DNA from: Tigriopus japonicus
Taxonomy: Eukaryota > Arthropoda > Copepoda > Harpacticoida > Harpacticidae
Assembly (NCBI GenBank): GCA_010645155.1
Contig: CM021320.1
Coordinates: 5,718,724 to 5,782,723, forward strand
Reading direction: 5' to 3'
Length of the DNA stretch: 64,000 nt
A model generated the notes under the pieces. That model was not told the DNA's origin, did no database searches, and saw only the letters and a list, made by a program, of their open reading frames with translations. Numbering within the stretch: the first letter of the stretch is position 1; each line of letters opens with the position of its first letter. Positions 26,501 through 38,998 of the stretch are shown piece after piece. The position numbers were made by a program, and so were the translations under genes.

Positions 26501-29500
26501 AAGGAAGCCCTCTTGGATCGGATCGGATTGGCAAGGAGCTCGAGGACCGAGGACCAACGACGACTGACTCACTGACTCACTTTCAGGCTGTTTGGATTGG
26601 ATCATCTTTGATGACGACGTGGACGAGCTCAACTAGTCAAGGGACCTGTTTCCGTTCCGAGAGGCTCTTCGTCACACATCAAATAATGTCGAACCCAAGT
26701 CAATTCGGGATGGACAGGCACTATCCCACGGAGCCCTATCATATCATCTTAGATGTGAGTATGTGTACACATACCGTAGTTCTCCCGCATTCCCCAAGTC
26801 AATTTTGGGGAATGGAACCGCTCTAAAACAATACTGCTGCAAGGTATACAGATGGGACTGGGAGTGAGTCCATCTTCACATCACTGATTTACAATTCAAT
26901 TCCCGGGACCAAAGCTGATCCCTCCATTTCATCAAATTGAACGGGGACGCCATGCTGACATGACGATGCGTTTCATTCTGATTATTCGTAAAGACAGGAA
27001 GGACAGAATGCAACACAAACATTCCTACCTTGCCGCTCACACTAAAACGAGATGAATTCTCGTTTCCCAAAACTGTAAGAAATAGGATGACATCATTCAA
27101 ACTCTGGCTCAAATTCATGTAATTTCCCTAGACTTCGTTTCACCGATAAATAGTCCGCCAGAGCTTTACTCGCATTAGTTTTTGTCAAATAATACACCTC
27201 CTCATTTCCAACAGTGTTTGCTGTCCTGGGTGTTATTCCTGCATGACAGAACAAAACGTAATAAGTTTTCTCTCTCTCTAGGGTCTCATCAATGTCGGCA
27301 GTTTCTCTCTTTCAAGCCCAATGCACATGGAACCATATTATCCACGTAATACAAGGAACATCCCTCTCGTGAACCACTTGTCGAAAGAGTGACTGAGCTC
27401 TCTTACGCTCTTTTAACGTACTAAGAGGCAGGTAGGGGCTTCACTTTTTTTTATTATTAACCTTCCATTTACTTTCCCAGATACATTGCCTTCGGAAAGA
27501 AGGTCTGGGGCATGTCTTACCCTCTTCAAGTTTGAAGAAGCAACTTTACTTGTAGATAATTTCATCACCACAACCCGAGTTTACGAGTTTTTTTGCCGGA
27601 TTGGATCCCATTTCTCGTTGGAGCCAGATCGTTTCGAAACATCTTGAGGTTGATGATCCAGGAACCGAGGCTCGATTCTCCAACAAGCTCCATGCACTTT
27701 GTTCGAATCTTGGCTTGCAGACAAGCAGGTCTTCAATATAGTAGGTGGATTGCCCATTGGCAACTCTGAGATTGACAGATTTGTGAGTGTGTGCTTTGTG
27801 CTGTGATGTTGATAAACACTAGGCAAGACCTTCCTTCCAGATCTCTCATTTTGTTGGCCAATAAAATCTCGTCATCCACTGCTAAATATCTGGATACACA
27901 CTACATTAGCTCTATGTCATCATTACGGACCAACGAACGAAAGAACTCATTACAAGGTGTGATTTGAGGTCAAATTTACGATGGAAAAGGCTAGTAACAG
28001 AGTTGTTGCATTTTGCTTTCAGACCCGGATTCCCTGGAAAACTTGGACAGTGGGTTGTCGATGTACACAATCACCTGGTATACGTAGTTGGTTGGTATCT
28101 GTTTGGCAATTGGCTCCAGCCAGAGGTGATGCAAGGAGGACCCATAACTCTATTCTCTCTAACTGGGACGACGATCTTGGGGGACCGGTTTTAGGGTCCT
28201 CTAACAAATTTGGAACTACCAAGAGGCACGCGCAAGTAGGAGTAGTATTTGTAGTGCCCTCACTGGTCGTCACAAGTGGGCTTTCCAGAATATTTAATGT
28301 CATTCCTTTTCCCTCGTGCAATTCGTCTTTCCTGTGGGGCAGGAAAAAGGACATCATAAATTGTCCCATAAACCCAACATCTATAAAGGTACCTTAATTC
28401 TAACTGGTTGAGGTTATTGGAACAACGTAAGGGACTCAACGAGGAGAAGGAACGTCATCAATGGGAACGTGTGTTTTGTTCCACACTAGCACTTTGTCTT
28501 CCGTTGTGGAAAGGGGGAACAACGCGTTTTGAAGTGGAACCATTTATTCAGACAGTCCCCTTTTGTGGCGACGAAAATCCCCTATATGCACTCTCTGTTC
28601 TCTAGACACGATCTCTTCGATTAAGTTCGTTCATTTCAGATTATGATCAATCCTTCACATCTTCCAAGAGAGCTTGCTAGTTTGAGGAACGATGTTCAAG
28701 ATTGAAATATTGGGAAATCGGTCTTTATCTCATTCGTTATTCGATTATCGACTTTGCCCCACACCTGCATCTAAATCCACCACCAAGATGCTATGATCTC
28801 ATGTCAGCATCTGAAGTCTGTTGGCAAGAATCAAGTTTGACGAAGCTTTCAACTTGGAACGGATGTTCCAATGAATAGTGGATGAAGAGCAGGATGGGAC
28901 GACGGATGAAAATGCACACGTGCACAGCTTTGGATTCCTATTTAAGATTTATGTGAAGCCGGAATGTCCATGAAGGGGCCGTATTCTGGGGAAATTCGTG
29001 CAAAATCAGCATTGACAAAACCGTGGCGAAATCCTTCTCGCTCCTCAGTTAGTATTCTCGTTCCATTAAATGCACATTTTAAAATTCCAATCCCACAAGC
29101 TTTGGTCGGGATTTGGTCCTGCATATTAACTGAGATTTTTTAAGTCCTGATGAATGGGATTGTTGTTGACTTTTGTTCGTAAAGTACGTACATGGGACAA
29201 ACGAGGTCCTGATGTCAAAGTGATTAGGCTCCATCAGGAGTTGTCTTTCCACTTGGGTGAGTGGAAAATTGGGAAATTCATCCCATGTCGATTTTAATGG
29301 GCTCCCTGGTAGATTTTGTAGTGGAAATTGTGTCTCTCCCGTTTTCTCTTTGAAACTTTCGGAGGCATTTGAAGCCCCTAAGCAATATTGCATTCTCAGC
29401 GTTTCAAGGCTGTATTTCTGCCAAGCTGTTCCAATTCGAAGGCCAATCGGAACACAAAGAACGGCAAAAGTTTAAATGGGACGAAAGGATCGACACAATA

Positions 29501-32500
29501 TGAAATTTTGACACCTCTCAAGAGTTCTGAAACGTTCTTGGTCTCATGCACCGAAAGTTCGACAGTAGATCGGGTTTCGAAACATAAGTCACACTGGAAT
29601 AAAAAGTCAGTTCAGGGTGACAAATTGGTTGGGCCCTTAAGTGCATTCATTTACAAATTTTGAATAAATAAATGAAACCGAAATCGAACCCCGGTCAGTC
29701 ACTTTTTTTCAGTTCTTGGGACACGAACCAAATCTTTCCTCTTAGTACTGCTGTAGGTGTTCTAGTACATCAATACAAAAGCTCCAATTATGGCCTCTTA
29801 GACGATCGTGGCATTGAAGATCTCCTGGCCTTTTCTGTTTTCGTTGAAAGTCTGTGTCTGTGACCTCTTCTTCGGTCTCAACATGCAAATGAGTGCCAAA
29901 GAATGCCAACAACATCTACATCCACCGTACTTTTCAGTTGTGGCGAACACAATATAGGGAATCAATAGGAAAGAGAACCAACGGTTTTCCAACCATCCAC
30001 AGCCTCGAGCATTGGAGTCTCGGTGGAATCCCTCCAATGTTGAATCCATGAAGAAGAGAAATAGTTTTACGCCGTGCATTCATGTGTTGGCAAAGCTGAG
30101 CAAGAGTGAGCACTAAAAGCACCCAGAACGTGGAGGAACAATTCCATGCAATCCCAGAAACAAGAGGAACTCGCACGAGGCAGTAGGGACCCCTACGTAT
30201 GTACGTAATATGCCTCAGTTCGTTCTTCTTCGTTCCACATTGGTATTATTGGCTTGGGTGAGAAGGGGGAAGTCATGCATGGGTGAACCTTTTCTGCCAA
30301 AGGCCATCGTCATCCATAACGGTTCAAGGATTTGGAAAGGAAGCAGCCCGTTTTAATTGAAAGCATGTGAATAATGTCTTCTGGGGGAGCCAAGATGCAA
30401 ACGATGAAAACGGGAACCATTTAAAGGACAAACAAGTTGACGAGAGTTTGTCCAGAAAAAAACGTATTAATCCTGCTTTCGTGCATAAATCGAGCGTGAA
30501 TGTCGGTAAATATGTCACCTTGGCGATTGAGAAAGAAGCAACCCTTCTCCGAACTTAGTGGCCCGACAGTGAATTACGTGAAAAACTTTGGTCATTATAG
30601 GCCTCCTTAGGTAAGGTGCCACCACTTTGGAGGCATCTAACACACATCAGGGTAAATACTTTTGTAGAGCAATTTATGTCAGGTTGTTCTGGCCTTTTTC
30701 CGCTTGAGGAATGTGGGTACTGCATTTTTTCTTTTTCCCTTCTTTTCCTCTCTCACTTTCTTTCTCCTTTTTTGGTGCCACGGTTCAGAATGTCTCCGAG
30801 AAGGTGAGAATGATTCCTGCGTAGAATTCGCCCAAGGGAGGGACGTCACTCTCTTAATCTTATGAAGAGACCCCGTTTATTTTCCACTTGATCCTTTCTT
30901 GTCCCTTGGCAAGGTTTGGGCGGATTTGCTTTCCAGTGGGACAACTTCTCCTCCATTGGTCCATGAAGAATTCCTTTTTTTTATTTTGTCAACCGTGGAA
31001 GACAGAGAGACAGACAGACAAGGAAACCCAAAGACTTGAAAAAAGGGCTCAGACACTTTCGGAGAAGAAAGAACATTGCTAGTACAAAAAGAGTTTGGTT
31101 TCCTGCAACAAATTCATGAAAAGAACGACGAGGTTTGAAGCACGAGGTCTGGTATGAATAAATCGTAGGTTTTTACGAACGTAATACAGACATCGCTCAT
31201 GCCGTTATTGAACTCCTTTCATCATTTTGGCAAATCTCTCCACTGTTCCTCTTGATCCACTTGAGCGAGTGGTTTTCCAACCCTTCAAAGGAAGGGATCA
31301 GCTCAAATATTGATTGTGAAACTGGCGAAGCTTGGGCGGGCTGTGGTGGTTTTCGACCCAGTCCTCTTCAAGGAAATTTTGCTGACTAAGGTTTAATATT
31401 GATTGGAAATCTCCTGGCTCGCAATTCTGGAGCCCCAAGTCCCTCTCAAACATTGGGCAATGCCATTGTTAAAGAGATTGGTTGCACAAAATGAAATGAC
31501 ACTTGTTCCAGAGCCCAATATCCTTACGTTATAGCCAATCATTGTGCAAAAGGTGGGGAAAAATCGTTGGTGGGAACAGGAGACAGATTTGATATCGAAT
31601 TGAAGTAAAGGTCGAAAACTTGGAGCGCTTGTGAGAGGTCGAGGAAAACGACGACTATGTTCCAGCTCCTTGGGACAGGTTTTTTTACACTCCGATGAAG
31701 CGTGTGATTATCTGTCCCTGGATTTTAAAAACCACTTCGGCCTCACCCTCTTCTCCATGTCTCCCTAGGGTCTCCGAAATGGAAACACGTCTGAGGGTAA
31801 TTGAATTCCTCTCTGCATATCCTCAAAATGGACCTCGTTCCGATATCAAATGAAAATAATCTTTCTCTTTCGAACATGGAACCAAGCAAAGTTTTAGGGG
31901 GTTAGTTCCTTTCAAACTCGATGTACTACAATCAACAAGATGGGGAAACGAGCAAAAAGGAACCGGCTGTTCTGATGTTCTCCTGACAGTCGGCACAGCG
32001 TGTGATCATGATTTACTCCAAGTTCAATGTTCATAAATTTGACAGCAGTCTCCTACGTACTTGCTTCCACACTGGCTTGCCAAGGCATTCACGGGAAGAA
32101 GAAAATCCCACCACAACCTTCTTTCCTTCACTAACAGAGCAGCTGTGTTGGTTGGGATCCTTGGGCACACGCGTTCGTTCTCACCGACTCACTTCCCACA
32201 AATAGACTTAGAGTTTACCAACGACGGTGACAACCCATGTGTCCAACTTTTCGCCACATTGCTTTGGATATCCTGGTCGGAGATAGGGAAGGAAAACTGA
32301 CCTTTTTTCCCACCCAGGATACAGAAAATAGAAGGAAACAGGAGGAAACGAGGAGAGCCAATGGAGAGGGGGGAGCAAAGACCCACATGAAAATTTCAAG
32401 CTCTGTCATCACCACGAAGCTCAACTAAAAAGGATGCCTGATCCCTCAGTTGACAGTTACGGAAAAGAGGGTCTCAATTGAGAACTTTTGCTCAAACGTA

Positions 32501-35500
32501 TACTTCACCTAACCTGCACACTCGGTTAAGAACCGTTTCCGACAGAAGGTATTTGGTTCAGATAAATGACATGTGGCTTGGTTTCGATGCCTCTTTTCCT
32601 GAAAACTGTCAAATCGTCAAGATAATGACTAAATGCAAGGAAAGGACATTTGTTTTGATACTTGATCAGAGTTTAGATACCGGAATCTTTCGGTTCCAAT
32701 CGTAGATTGGAAACTATTGTATCTCACGCTTAATGATTAGACAACAAAGTAAATGAGCACTTATGAAGAGCATTCAACAAAACAGCAAAATCATTTTTAA
32801 AGTCCCAGCCTTTATTTTAATTGCTATTAACCTTTCCTTTTTGAGCCAAACTCATCCTCGTCACTCCTAATACTACCATCATAACATTATCATCATCATC
32901 CTGAGCATCGTTTCTACAGTCGTCATTATCTTCATCACCACCACCACCACCACCAACCACCAACACCCAAATCAGCCAGCCTTGGTTTTCGTGACCCCAC
33001 GTCGTCTCGAAAACGGTCGGCTTGCAACTGACAACGGAACAAAGGACAAGGAAGGCCGCTCGAGGCTCGAATGAGACCGACCAGAGAGGATATAGAAATG
33101 GTTCTGGTGCCTCAGGGGTCAGAACCGAGGATTTTTGAGCTCCATTGGCACCACAACCAAGTGGAATGATTTGGCTTTGTGGCGGTATTGCATGGATGGG
33201 AGTGTAAATATAATACATCTGGGCAGCCACGCATGTGGAAATGTGATTACGTGAGGTGCCATACATCGACGCAATTCGGCATTCCCAAGACATACTACTT
33301 CTTCGTTGGTGCCATGCGAAGAAGTGCAGATTGTCCAGACCACCCCGCAATCTGCATTCTGTCGGCGATGGCTTTTCCAAATCCATGGTGACCGGCCAGC
33401 GGCCAACCAACGTCCAATGGTCAACCAACTTCTCGGTCGGTTGCCCAGTCATTCATTCATTCAATCATTCAATCAAATCCATTTTGATGGTCATGGCAAT
33501 GGTCGAGGGGTCATGAAAGTGTCAAAGTGATTGCCAGAGACAAGCATAGACAAGCAACAAGCAAAGAAGCAAACAGCAGGGAGGGAGCTGTCTATCAGTC
33601 AGGCATCTATGTCAGCTGCTACCAATTTTCAGATACAACTTGGAGTAGTTTTGTGGGCAACCTCAGTTCCGGGTACCACTCGTCCATACTACTGTACATG
33701 GCAGATACTACGAGCATATCGACGACGGGGGAAGAAAGAGCAACGAGCTCGTGTTGGCACTGAAGTCTCGTGTCTTTCTGAACCCTTTTGAGGAACAGCT
33801 TCCTTTGGTCACCCGCAGGAGGACGACCAATGGTGCTTTGTGTACCGTGAAGGGAAGAGTGGAGAACGTGCTATGGAACGGGTACGTGTAGTACCTCTTA
33901 GTCTAAAAATATGACATGAAAGGCCAGGAGGAGTCTGGAGTTGAGCAGAAAGACCGAGAAAGACACCCACAGAGTGAAAGAGATGGAATACATATGCAAT
34001 GGAAGCAAACGGACCTGAGAAAAGACCAAGCTAGATGAGAGGAACAAAAGTTCGCCGACTAAACCACTGCCGAGAAACAGAGGAAAAGGACAAGAGGACC
34101 AGCTCATAATATCTGAATGACCACTTGAGAGACAGAGGAGCTGCCCAGGCCAATGGCCGAAATGATTTGTCCCCATGTTGAACACGTGTTTCAGACACAT
34201 TGGAACAGCATGTGCAAAATGGAGGGAAGTACCCCCAAAAAAGTTTCAAAGACTCTTGGACCCCTGACCTGTCCAAGACACTCCGTCAGGTTTGAAACTT
34301 CACTGGTGATCTTCTTCCCAGCTACCGAAGTGATCCCGACATAAATCAGTTAGCTGGAGACCCCCACAGTGTGCTGCCGGCACTACACTACATAAGACGT
34401 AAGCTACAACAGTAGCTCTTCTTCAACTAGTTTTTCTTCTCTTCTTCTTTTTCTTCTTAGTTCTCTCTATTGGTCTTCTGGCTTGAGAAGGCAGACGAAG
34501 TCTCTTGGGAGACTCAAAGACGAAGTTTTTTGGTCTCTTTTGACTCTCCCTTGACAGGCATGTCCTCAGGGGACTTTTCATCAGAGTTGGATAACTGACC
34601 AACGATGCCTCCATCCTCTCTCTCTACAAGCCGTCATGGTGTCATGGCACCCAAACTTTCCTCAAACCCATCTGAACTAGTCCATTAATACTTGGGACCA
34701 TTCACTTCATCATGAAGCTAAGAGGTTTGAGAGCTCATAACGCAACGGTTCAGACGCGTTGATTGTACCTGAGTTCAGTTCAACAACCAATGCCGTGAGT
34801 GTGTTGATCTTTCAATCTTCAAGCTCGAAATTTAGCCGAGTGGGCCATTTAGTGTTCAAGGAATGAGCATCCCCCTCGCAAAAGGACAACTTTTTAAAAA
34901 GGAATACAAAACCAACGCTAAAACTAGGTTCCGTCCAACTTCGTTGTTTGTCCCTCTTGAGTTGGTGGGCTGGTTTGTCTTCCTTGACTCCTAATGCCAC
35001 AGAATGTCTAACAACATCCCTCATCTCTGTTTTCTTTGTGCTCTGATGTTCGCCCCGTTTGGAACACGATCTTGGTCTTTGTCCTTAAAAGAATTGCTCC
35101 AGAACGGATTTGACATGTCCAAATTACTCAAAAGCACCGGCAGCATATTGTATGGGGACACAGAAGATACATTTTCGAGTTTTGGAGCAAGTAATTTATG
35201 ACTTCCTCTTCCTTTTGAAAAGCCCTTTCTCCTTTCTTCCGAGCATGGAGAACGAGATAATGCCATGCATTCAGCAGTGCAAGAGGGACGGATGAGAGCA
35301 ATGTGAAGGGTTGCCAAAATTCGAGTGTGAAATGGCCAATATTAGATTTATGTTTTTGTGTGAAATGCAGAACAGGAGGACTCTTCCACCCTGTGAACAC
35401 TGTCAGGCAGGATTAATTTAACGAATATTGCATGTTTGCACTCGACAACACACATGCCCCAGACCAACAAGCATTGTCTGGCAGAAAATGAAGGCACCAT

Positions 35501-36346
35501 AAAAATTTGTTCAACCGTGGCAAGGTCTTTGATCCAAAAGTTGTGCATATTTCGTCCTGTGGGGCTCTTAAACGCCCTACAAAAGGCCAAGGAACTCATC
35601 CACCCTAAAGAGTAGTGCTTGAAGGCCTTGAGTTAGTTATCTGCACCATGTTAGATTTTGGCAAGTTTGTGAAAACACGTGGTAAACCGCAAATGCCCCT
35701 GTCTCAAGTTCAGACTCATGTTCATAAGCTGTCAAAGAGCGCCAAACATTTGACAGCCTTTGATACTTTTCCGACCAAGAATGGCAACTTGGCCAAAGAC
35801 TAGATTCCAGGATTTGTCCCAAGTTTAGCGACTGAAGCCTGAGGAATCCTCAGAAGTCAAGTTGTCAGCTGGAACGGGCAAACAATCCATTTTGAGGACG
35901 AAGGTGGAGAAGTGGGAGGGCAAATATATTGTTTTTTATGGCGTTCTAATGGCACAGCCACGCTCCTACACCTACTGCTTGCATCCGGACTCCCAAGTAA
36001 TGGACGGGTTAAATATCTAGATGGAAATATAATTGAGGAGGGAAATGGGAACGGGTTTCCTGTTAAGGCATTCATTCTGGCACGTTCATTAAAGCTACGC
36101 GTGCCATGTGTCAGGGCTAATGACCCATTTACTGAAAAACAATTGTCTCAAAGGTGAAAGTCAAGTGATCTAATGGGGCAGGATGGAAAAATAATCCGTC
36201 GTCCTACTCCTTGTCCTGACAGCATGTAGGTAAGTACTAAGAACAAGTGGGGTGCATGTTTTCTTAGTCCCTGTGAGATTGGAAAATGAAGGGCTTTAAG
36301 CACCATGTGTTCTTTAACCGGAGAAGATCGTTTGTTCTGCTCAGGC
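14501..36346. other. long gene-free tract, probably CELF intron
   Basis: No exon could be supported on either strand. Open frames are numerous but mutually overlapping, and many read through simple repeats: (AC)n near 17369, GGGT runs at 18650-18730, ACG near 20335, CCAT/CCAA at 24970-25006, CGTG near 24411, CGT near 25690, and ATC/CAC at 32885-32958. The tract is markedly enriched in TGGAAC/GTTCCA. Because CELF RRM2 coding sequence was not found below 38005, this tract is most simply the next intron of that minus-strand gene (inference). Confidence 0.5.
32885..32958. repeat. ATC and CAC trinucleotide microsatellites
   Basis: Interrupted CAT/ATC units are followed by a pure CAC run at about 32936-32955. 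These produce the Asp and Gly runs of the 211-codon minus-strand open frame 32817-33452, which is why I do not annotate that frame. Confidence 0.8.
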
Positions 36347-36383
<37 letters not shown>

Positions 36384-36384
36384 G
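36347..36384. repeat. (TTG)n microsatellite
   Basis: A pure TTG array of about 12.7 units on the plus strand. On the CELF sense (minus) strand it reads (CAA)n, giving a chance poly-Gln frame at 36148-36396. Its complement is the CAA array 217 bp away at 36602-36630. Confidence 0.9.
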
Positions 36385-36570
36385 GCTTTGGGGCACTATT
36401 TTGTTTAGTTAGTGGGACGAGATCCATGACCAAAACTTTCTTGCTTGAATCACAAATCTCTTGGAGGTAAAGTTCCCTGCAGTCTTCTTCTTATTCCTTC
36501 GTCCCCACGTAAACCCGTAGGTTGAGCGGATGTAGCCACTGTGGAACTCTCTTTCAACTACTCCAGTAGG

Positions 36571-36587
36571 GTGTACATATTGTACAC
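36571..36587. promoter_or_regulatory. perfect palindrome, 3-bp spacer (hormone-element-like)
   Basis: GTGTACA-TAT-TGTACAC, two perfect 7-bp inverted arms with a 3-bp spacer. The core GNACANNNTGTNC matches the inverted-repeat-3 layout used by steroid-type nuclear receptors (established pattern). One occurrence is weak evidence of function. Confidence 0.2.
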
Positions 36588-36601
36588 AACAACAGCAATC
36601 G

Positions 36602-36630
36602 CAACAACAACAACAACAACAACAACAACA
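36602..36630. repeat. (CAA)n microsatellite
   Basis: About 9.7 units of CAA on the plus strand, preceded by an interrupted CAACAGCAA stretch. On the CELF sense strand it is (TTG)n, that is UUG/UGU repeats in the pre-mRNA. Confidence 0.9.
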
Positions 36631-38004
36631 CTGGCTGAAGTAGGTGTAGGAGTGGCGGTATGGTTTGTTATGGTTCCTTGGTTGCTCCATTTAACTCGTT
36701 TAGTTGGCTCGTTTGGTCCTAACCTGTCGTCTGGCGCCTTCTTTCGGCCTTTCGTTCCTCGCGTCGCGTTCTCTTTACTTTCTTCCTACACTGTACTTCT
36801 TCAGAGGGGGCGTTCGGCACAAATCTATGTAGTGACTTCCGAGACAACCTCCAAACCCTCCCCCTATTCTTTCTTGGTATCCCACATGCAATTTCCCTAG
36901 CAACCATGGCCGGCGGAATCGAGGGATTCAAACAAATAACGTACGGATCTTGGAACTTGAACGAAAACTTCACGGCAGTCCTTGACTTGGACCAAAATAT
37001 TGTATCGGTTGTGCTTCGCGAAACCTTCGACGAGTACTGTACAATCACTACCATAAAAGGGCCTTCGGTACCAAAGACGAAGTCGGGATTCTCTTCTCGT
37101 GTCAGCTAGGGGGTCGTTCCAGACATCATAATAGAAGTGAATGAAGTGGAACAGCCGTCTTGGGGAGGACTGAGGTGCGACTGATGGCTTAGTAACATGC
37201 CAACTGCAACAGTTTTTGTAAAGCAACTGAAGGGGAGCCGGGGCCCCTTTTCGAGCAATTTCAAACCTCCCGCTCGTTTGGACAGTTGTTATTGTTTACT
37301 TTATTTTCTTTTTCGCCCGCCTGTCTGTTGCCAGCTATTAGATGGTACTTTGATGGGACAAGAACAGTGAGGTTATTTAGTTTGGAACCACGTGTCTTGA
37401 GAGCGAAAGGGCATTATGGGCTTTGATTTACATAATTGAGCTCCGCATATATCCGACAATATGGGGCGTCTCTGTCCCGAGGCTCTCCAGGGAATTTCTT
37501 GATGGTTTCAGGAAAGAGGAAAAGAGAGAGAGGGGGGGGACACAAAGCAAGGCATAGGGTATGGCCCTTTAGTCCTGTGGGCTCTTTTCGACTATTTGAC
37601 TCCTCTCCAACCGCTAGAGAGCGAGCAATGGGTAGAAGAGTTGGCAAACCACAAACTGGGAACGAACATTCACTAACACTGTCTTTATGAGTTTCTCTCC
37701 ATCAGGCGTCTGTTAATCTAATGTATTTGTAAGTAGGTGGTGGTGGTGAACGAAGAAGAAGAAGAAGAGGGAGAGGTACTATCCTATTCTCTCCCTCTCT
37801 CTCGTGCTTCATTTACGGGCTCCCATTTGTCGAAATGAAAACTTTGTCATTGTGGAACGAGCACCAGAGAGATGGCCTGCAGTGTTCCAAATAAATACTC
37901 TACAAAGGCACTTTTACATCCTCAAACTCGTCCGCTCAAACGCATTCAAAGCGTGTGCAGATGGCCAAACCGTAATTTAGATAGAAATATAAATCCTGTC
38001 TTAC
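36631..38004. other. intron downstream of CELF exon 2; no exon seen
   Basis: On the minus strand this begins with the GTAAGA donor at 38004-37999. The next conserved CELF exon should encode a peptide like NRPIQVKPADSE, and no such sequence was found here by eye. Open frames at 36541-36900 and 36906-37109 are not recognisable. Confidence 0.55.
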
Positions 38005-38087
38005 CCCAGGTAACGTTATCTTTTCGTGGAGAGCATACTGAGCATTTTCTGCGCTCTCCCGGGTCACGTAAGTGAGAAAGGCACATC
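38005..38087 (-). CDS. CELF/Bruno family RNA-binding protein, exon 2 (RRM1 C-terminal half)
   Basis: This 83-bp minus-strand exon encodes the second half of RRM1. Joined to the last G of exon 1 it reads GCAFLTYVTRESAENAQYAL, then HEKITLPG. The RNP1 core KGCAFLTY spans the junction. The CELF3-6 / Drosophila bru-3 group has the near-identical pattern KGCAFLTYCARESALKAQ...HEQKTLPG, with the exon boundary at the same place and, from what I recall of the vertebrate genes, the same 83-bp length. The acceptor is TTGCAG (intron ends at 38088) and the donor GTAAGA (from 38004). The exon ends in phase 0. The acidic Glu of SAENAQ replaces a residue that is usually Leu or Ile in relatives. The protein is expected to bind UGU-rich RNA and regulate splicing or translation (family knowledge). 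Later exons (RRM2, linker, RRM3) are not found in the window. Confidence 0.95.
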
Positions 38088-38954
38088 CTGCAATGGAATA
38101 GAAAATCCGGTTATTAACACCATGACCATCAGTATTATGGGATGCACTGTACACCATACAAAGTGACTGTCTGAGAATGTTTATTACATCGACCTCGTCA
38201 CCAGGAGGCCTCGCCATTCCCAACGAGTGTGGAGAGTCTCTCTTTTTAGCATGGAGGGTCAAATTTCAATGACAGGACATTACACTTTCAAAGAGAAGGC
38301 AAATTGGCCCGAGACACGAACTTTCCCACACAAAATATGGGTCTGTTCGAGTTAGCATTCGGGAAGATTTGTTTCATTTTGAGCCAGGAGGAGCCAAGCA
38401 AATTACATGGTGAAACCAGCGGGAGCCTTCTCACGAAAGGGTGCAATTTAGGGCACTTTGAATAAAACTATAGCCTTCCTTCCTTTATTTTTGTCGACCC
38501 TAAAACTCACAAGAGCCGAAAACCTGAGCACAAAAAATTCAGCCCAGTTGTAATGTGTGCCAATCGGGAACATGTGCCCATATAGAGATGAGAATAACTA
38601 ATCTGCCTGTCGAGGTGCGAAAAGGCTTCGTCAATACTATTAAGGGTGCAAACGTGGCCATTTCCCCTTGTTCGACCTCACTTGTCCTTCCGCTTTTGAG
38701 CAAAACAATTACTGTCTCTCACACAAAATGCACGCATGACAGATGATTTTAGGGCTCGGATTCGAAAGACGCAGACAGCTCATAACACTGTTAGCTTGTT
38801 CTTTTCTCCCTCCCCCTGAAGTTCCTCTTCGCCTTGGAACCGCGGAGTGTCGGGCAAGGGACAAGAAGATGGAACACAAGAGTGCATGAGAGAATGATGG
38901 AACAACCAAGTACTCCCAATGCGACGATGACGAGGACGGCGACACACTCGCTTC

Positions 38955-38998
38955 CTCACTCACTCACTCACTCACTCACTCACTCACTCACTCACTCA
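38955..38998. repeat. (CTCA)n microsatellite
   Basis: Eleven near-perfect CTCA units, followed by related CTTG/CTTA units up to about 39036. Confidence 0.9.

Noticed and set aside
32817..33452. 211-codon minus-strand open frame, the longest in the gene-free tract
   Set aside because: Its Gly and Asp runs come directly from CAC/ATC microsatellites, other frames on both strands overlap it, and no domain is recognisable.
36148..36396. Poly-glutamine protein on the CELF strand
   Set aside because: The Gln codons are a pure CAA microsatellite, flanking sequence is not CELF-like, and the position precedes where RRM2 would have to be.
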